A DNA stretch of 16,467 nt from DATESZ01 sp035283845 (lineage in GTDB: Bacteria; Desulfobacterota; Syntrophia; Syntrophales; JACQWR01): positions 1 to 16,467 of the forward strand of contig DATESZ010000254.1 of NCBI GenBank assembly GCA_035283845.1. The letters are read 5' to 3'. Below, one piece after another: positions 14,750 to 16,467 of this stretch; the first letter of the stretch is position 1, and each line of letters starts with the position of its first letter. The notes under the pieces were generated by a model. That model was not told where the DNA came from. It did no database searches and was given only the letters and a program-made list of their open reading frames with translations. Made by a program: the position numbers and the translations under genes.

Positions 14750-14932
14750 ATGTCCGCCGTTGTGCCGGAAGGAGAAGATATAAGGAGAGCGGTGCGATGG
14801 ATATCCGAAAATCTGGCAATAGATCCTGACCAATCGCGCATCAAACTTATCGAACAGACTGTGTTCCGATTTGATCTTTCCCCTCTCGATGCGGAATTTC
14901 TTATAAATTTCTTCCGCAAAAAAACATCCTGA
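14750..14932 (+). CDS. Small hypothetical protein (60 residues)
   Basis: A short gene with a good ribosome binding site (AAGGGAG about nine bases before the ATG). The product begins MSAVVPEGEDIRRAVRWISE and ends with FRFDLSPLDAEFLINFFRKK-like sequence. It looks like a soluble all-helical protein: an N-terminal helix (about 8-20), a helix at 30-42, then a C-terminal helix after SP. Composition is that of a real gene with balanced charges and aromatic residues. The pattern 'VPEGE-IR-A-RWISE...FDLSP-DAEFL' strikes me as a recurrent small deltaproteobacterial protein, but no named family can be claimed. It stands between divergent and convergent genes, so it is likely its own transcript. Confidence 0.75.
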   Translation: MSAVVPEGEDIRRAVRWISENLAIDPDQSRIKLIEQTVFRFDLSPLDAEFLINFFRKKTS

Positions 14933-14962
14933 AATTTGCAGCCTCATCATCAGCGATTCGTC

Positions 14963-15496
14963 TTACACAGTCTTCTCAAAATGATGATAATCCTTGATGG
15001 AAGTAAACTCTCCGCCCCACTTCCAGCCGCGGGACATAAATTCCTTAAGTATGGGGCTGGAAGGGGAAAAGGCGCCCTCGGCCCAGGGGCTATAAACCGC
15101 TTCCGGGGGAAGCAATGTGCCGTCCTCATATATGACTGGATTCTGCCGGGGATTGATGTCTATGGCCGTACCGCTTGCATGGCGGGAAAGCCTTGTAGTG
15201 CCGGCAATAAAACGATAGTTAAAACAAGAGGTATTGTTATCCGCCATGGAATTTAGATCCGACCAACCGTAACGGGTGATGGGAATAACCCGCGCCACGG
15301 GAAACCGGATATCTCTTATCGCGGCAAAAATCTCTTCCAGCTCTCCCGCAAGCTGCCGGTGCGCCACTAATTGTCCTAGATGCAATTTGCCGTCAAAAGA
15401 ATAATAGCCCACCTCAAGGAGACTCAAGCTTTTTATTACTTCCTTCGGCGCAGTCGTCCCTGCAATCGCCTCGTAAAAACTCATGCGGCTGTCCAC
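14963..15496 (-). CDS. M15-family D-alanyl-D-alanine carboxypeptidase-like protein
   Basis: Zinc peptidase domain of the M15 (VanY/PF13539-like) group, expected to trim D-Ala from, or cleave, peptidoglycan peptides. In 177 residues it has the domain from VGYYSFDGKLHLGQL (29-43) through FPVARVIPI. It continues with SMADNNTSCFNYR (83-95), SRHASGTAIDINPRQNP (104-120; zinc ligands His106 and Asp113) and GWKWGGEF...DYHHFE with the third ligand His172. The start is GTG at 15496, with a G-rich binding site about ten bases upstream, or ATG at 15484. A stop codon at 15524-15526 in the same frame rules out a longer N-terminus, so there is no signal peptide. Divergently placed against the DUF1460 gene. 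Either it acts in the cytoplasm on recycled muropeptides, or it is exported in an unrecognised way. Confidence 0.88.
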   Translation of the reverse strand: MDSRMSFYEAIAGTTAPKEVIKSLSLLEVGYYSFDGKLHLGQLVAHRQLAGELEEIFAAIRDIRFPVARVIPITRYGWSDLNSMADNNTSCFNYRFIAGTTRLSRHASGTAIDINPRQNPVIYEDGTLLPPEAVYSPWAEGAFSPSSPILKEFMSRGWKWGGEFTSIKDYHHFEKTV

Positions 15497-15610
15497 AATA
15501 CAATATCCCCCCCTTGCCTTGCTTTACAAAAAGGTCTCATAGAAACTTGCCCAAACAACCCATTTCAATTGTAATATTTCCGAACAGCAAGAGGAATTAT
15601 AAGGGATGTT

Positions 15611-15639
15611 TTGAAAATCGCAAGCATTTATGCTATCTG
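15611..15639 (+). promoter_or_regulatory. Candidate extended -10 promoter for the DUF1460 gene
   Basis: TTGAAA (15611-15616) and TGCTATCTG, with TATCTG at 15634-15639, are spaced by 17 bases, with the upstream TG typical of extended -10 elements. It would give a leader of about 25 bases before the TTG start. Well placed and on the right strand. Confidence 0.45.
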
Positions 15640-15669
15640 TAATCTCAGGACAATCAGGAGGGCGCGCCT

Positions 15670-16452
15670 TTGCCTGCATCACCCGCAGATATTAAAATTT
15701 GTCAGGACCTGCTCCGACCCGACAGATGGGAAGGGCAAACACTTAAGTCTTCAGGAGAATTAGTGCTTACCGTGGGCAGCCATTTCCTGGGAACTCCCTA
15801 TGCAGCCGGCACTCTCGAACAGGAAAAAGGAGAAAGCCTGCGAATAAACCTCCGGCAGCTTGATTGTTTTACCTTCGTGGAAAATACAATGGCGCTGGCA
15901 AGGCTGATCAGGCTGGGAAAGCCCTCTTTCGCCGATTTTGCGGCATCTCTGGAGGCCATCCGCTACCGCAAAGGCCTGTTGTACGGCTACCCTTCCCGGC
16001 TGCACTATTTTTCCGACTGGCTCTACGACAATCGGGAAAAGGGCTGGATAAAAGACATAACACAGGAAATAGGGGGCGAGCCTTTTCGCAAGCAATTCAG
16101 CTTTATGACGGCAAACAGGGATAAATACCCGGCGCTGCAATGTCCCGATACATACCGCCGGATGCTGGCTGTGGAAAAGGCATGTTCAGAACGTTCCCTT
16201 TACCACCTTCTCAAAGCAAGGCTGAGAACCTGTACAGACAAAATCCGGAATGGCGACCTGATCGCCGTTACCACGGATATTGAAGGGCTGGACATTGTCC
16301 ATGCGGGAATTGCCTTCAAAATAAAAAAGCACCTCCATCTCCTTCACGCTTCGCAAAGGGAGGGAAAAGTTGTCATCTCCGGTGAAACACTGTACCGATA
16401 CCTTGCACAGCGTAAATCCTCTCAGGGAATTATGGTGGCGCGGATTTTATAA
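15670..16452 (+). CDS. DUF1460 N-acetylmuramoyl-L-alanine amidase-like protein
   Basis: A 260-residue member of DUF1460 (PF07313), an NlpC/P60-like papain fold whose members cleave peptidoglycan peptides or the muramoyl-peptide bond. The predicted nucleophile is Cys66 in LRQLDCFTFVEN, and the histidine is His211 in DIVHAGIAF. Other landmarks are HFLGTPYAAGTLE (38-50), SRLHYFSDWLYDN (109-121) and GDLIAVTTDIEGLDIVHAGI. The start is TTG at 15670: AGGAGG lies exactly eight bases upstream, and a stop codon at 15640-15642 in frame excludes a longer protein. There is consequently no signal peptide, which is unusual because relatives are often lipoproteins or secreted. Likely role in murein turnover or recycling, alongside the divergent M15 gene. 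The window ends 15 bases after the stop. Confidence 0.9.
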   Translation: MPASPADIKICQDLLRPDRWEGQTLKSSGELVLTVGSHFLGTPYAAGTLEQEKGESLRINLRQLDCFTFVENTMALARLIRLGKPSFADFAASLEAIRYRKGLLYGYPSRLHYFSDWLYDNREKGWIKDITQEIGGEPFRKQFSFMTANRDKYPALQCPDTYRRMLAVEKACSERSLYHLLKARLRTCTDKIRNGDLIAVTTDIEGLDIVHAGIAFKIKKHLHLLHASQREGKVVISGETLYRYLAQRKSSQGIMVARIL

Positions 16453-16467
16453 GTCGGATTTCACTGC

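Noticed and set aside
14578..14950. Minus-strand frames of 91 and 113 codons over the small gene
   Set aside because: They overlap each other and the well-initiated 60-residue gene, with no family resemblance.
15661..15668. Octameric palindrome GGCGCGCC as a regulatory site
   Set aside because: It falls between the binding site and the TTG start and is most simply explained by chance in a G+C-rich leader.
1..16467. CRISPR arrays, insertion sequences, tRNA or rRNA genes
   Set aside because: No regularly spaced repeats, transposase motifs, terminal repeats or RNA gene signatures were seen on either strand.

Overview
The window looks like chromosomal DNA from an anaerobic Gram-negative bacterium, most likely Desulfobacterota/Deltaproteobacteria of a Syntrophales-like type. 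This is an inference, with no marker gene search behind it. The reasons are a Kdo transferase for lipopolysaccharide, the DapL route to meso-diaminopimelate, a corrinoid/tetrahydrofolate methyl-transfer operon typical of strict anaerobes, and a mostly GC-balanced background. I see no rRNA, tRNA, CRISPR array, transposase or phage gene.

Layout. (1) 1-621, minus: the N-terminal third of the GTPase TypA/BipA, cut by the window edge, followed by about 430 bases of non-coding, hairpin-rich DNA. (2) 1054-1662: a 37-residue lysine-rich protein (plus) and a pyridoxamine-phosphate-oxidase-like flavoprotein (minus). (3) 1839-5557, plus: a five-gene corrinoid methyltransferase operon: corrinoid protein, UroD-family methyltransferase, DUF1638 protein, a deleted remnant of the RamA-type corrinoid reactivase, and methyltetrahydrofolate:corrinoid methyltransferase. 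(4) 5642-7503, plus: an L,D-transpeptidase and a strikingly AT-rich D-Ala-D-Ala ligase that looks horizontally acquired. (5) 7524-10960, minus: waaA-dapF-dapL. (6) 11172-13265, plus: plsC-uppP-NYN nuclease. (7) 13274-14581, minus: a PLP aminotransferase of unknown substrate. (8) 14750-16452: a 60-residue protein, an M15 D,D-carboxypeptidase-like protein (minus) and a DUF1460 murein amidase-like protein (plus).

How the genes fit together. The methyl operon should move a methyl group from an unidentified donor (a methoxylated aromatic, methylamine or similar) through the UroD-type enzyme to the cobalt of the corrinoid protein. The last enzyme would then pass it to tetrahydrofolate. The built-in reactivase has been gutted, so a reactivase elsewhere in the genome would have to keep the cobalt reduced. 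The right two thirds of the window is dominated by envelope genes: diaminopimelate synthesis (dapL, dapF), the D-Ala-D-Ala dipeptide (ddl), lipid carrier recycling (uppP), crosslinking and trimming (L,D-transpeptidase, M15, DUF1460), phospholipid acylation (plsC) and Kdo addition (waaA).

The most noteworthy items are the ramA-like remnant inside an otherwise intact operon, the AT-rich ddl, the palindromic operator-like site in front of the methyl operon, two peptidoglycan hydrolases with no possible signal peptide, and two small well-initiated proteins.
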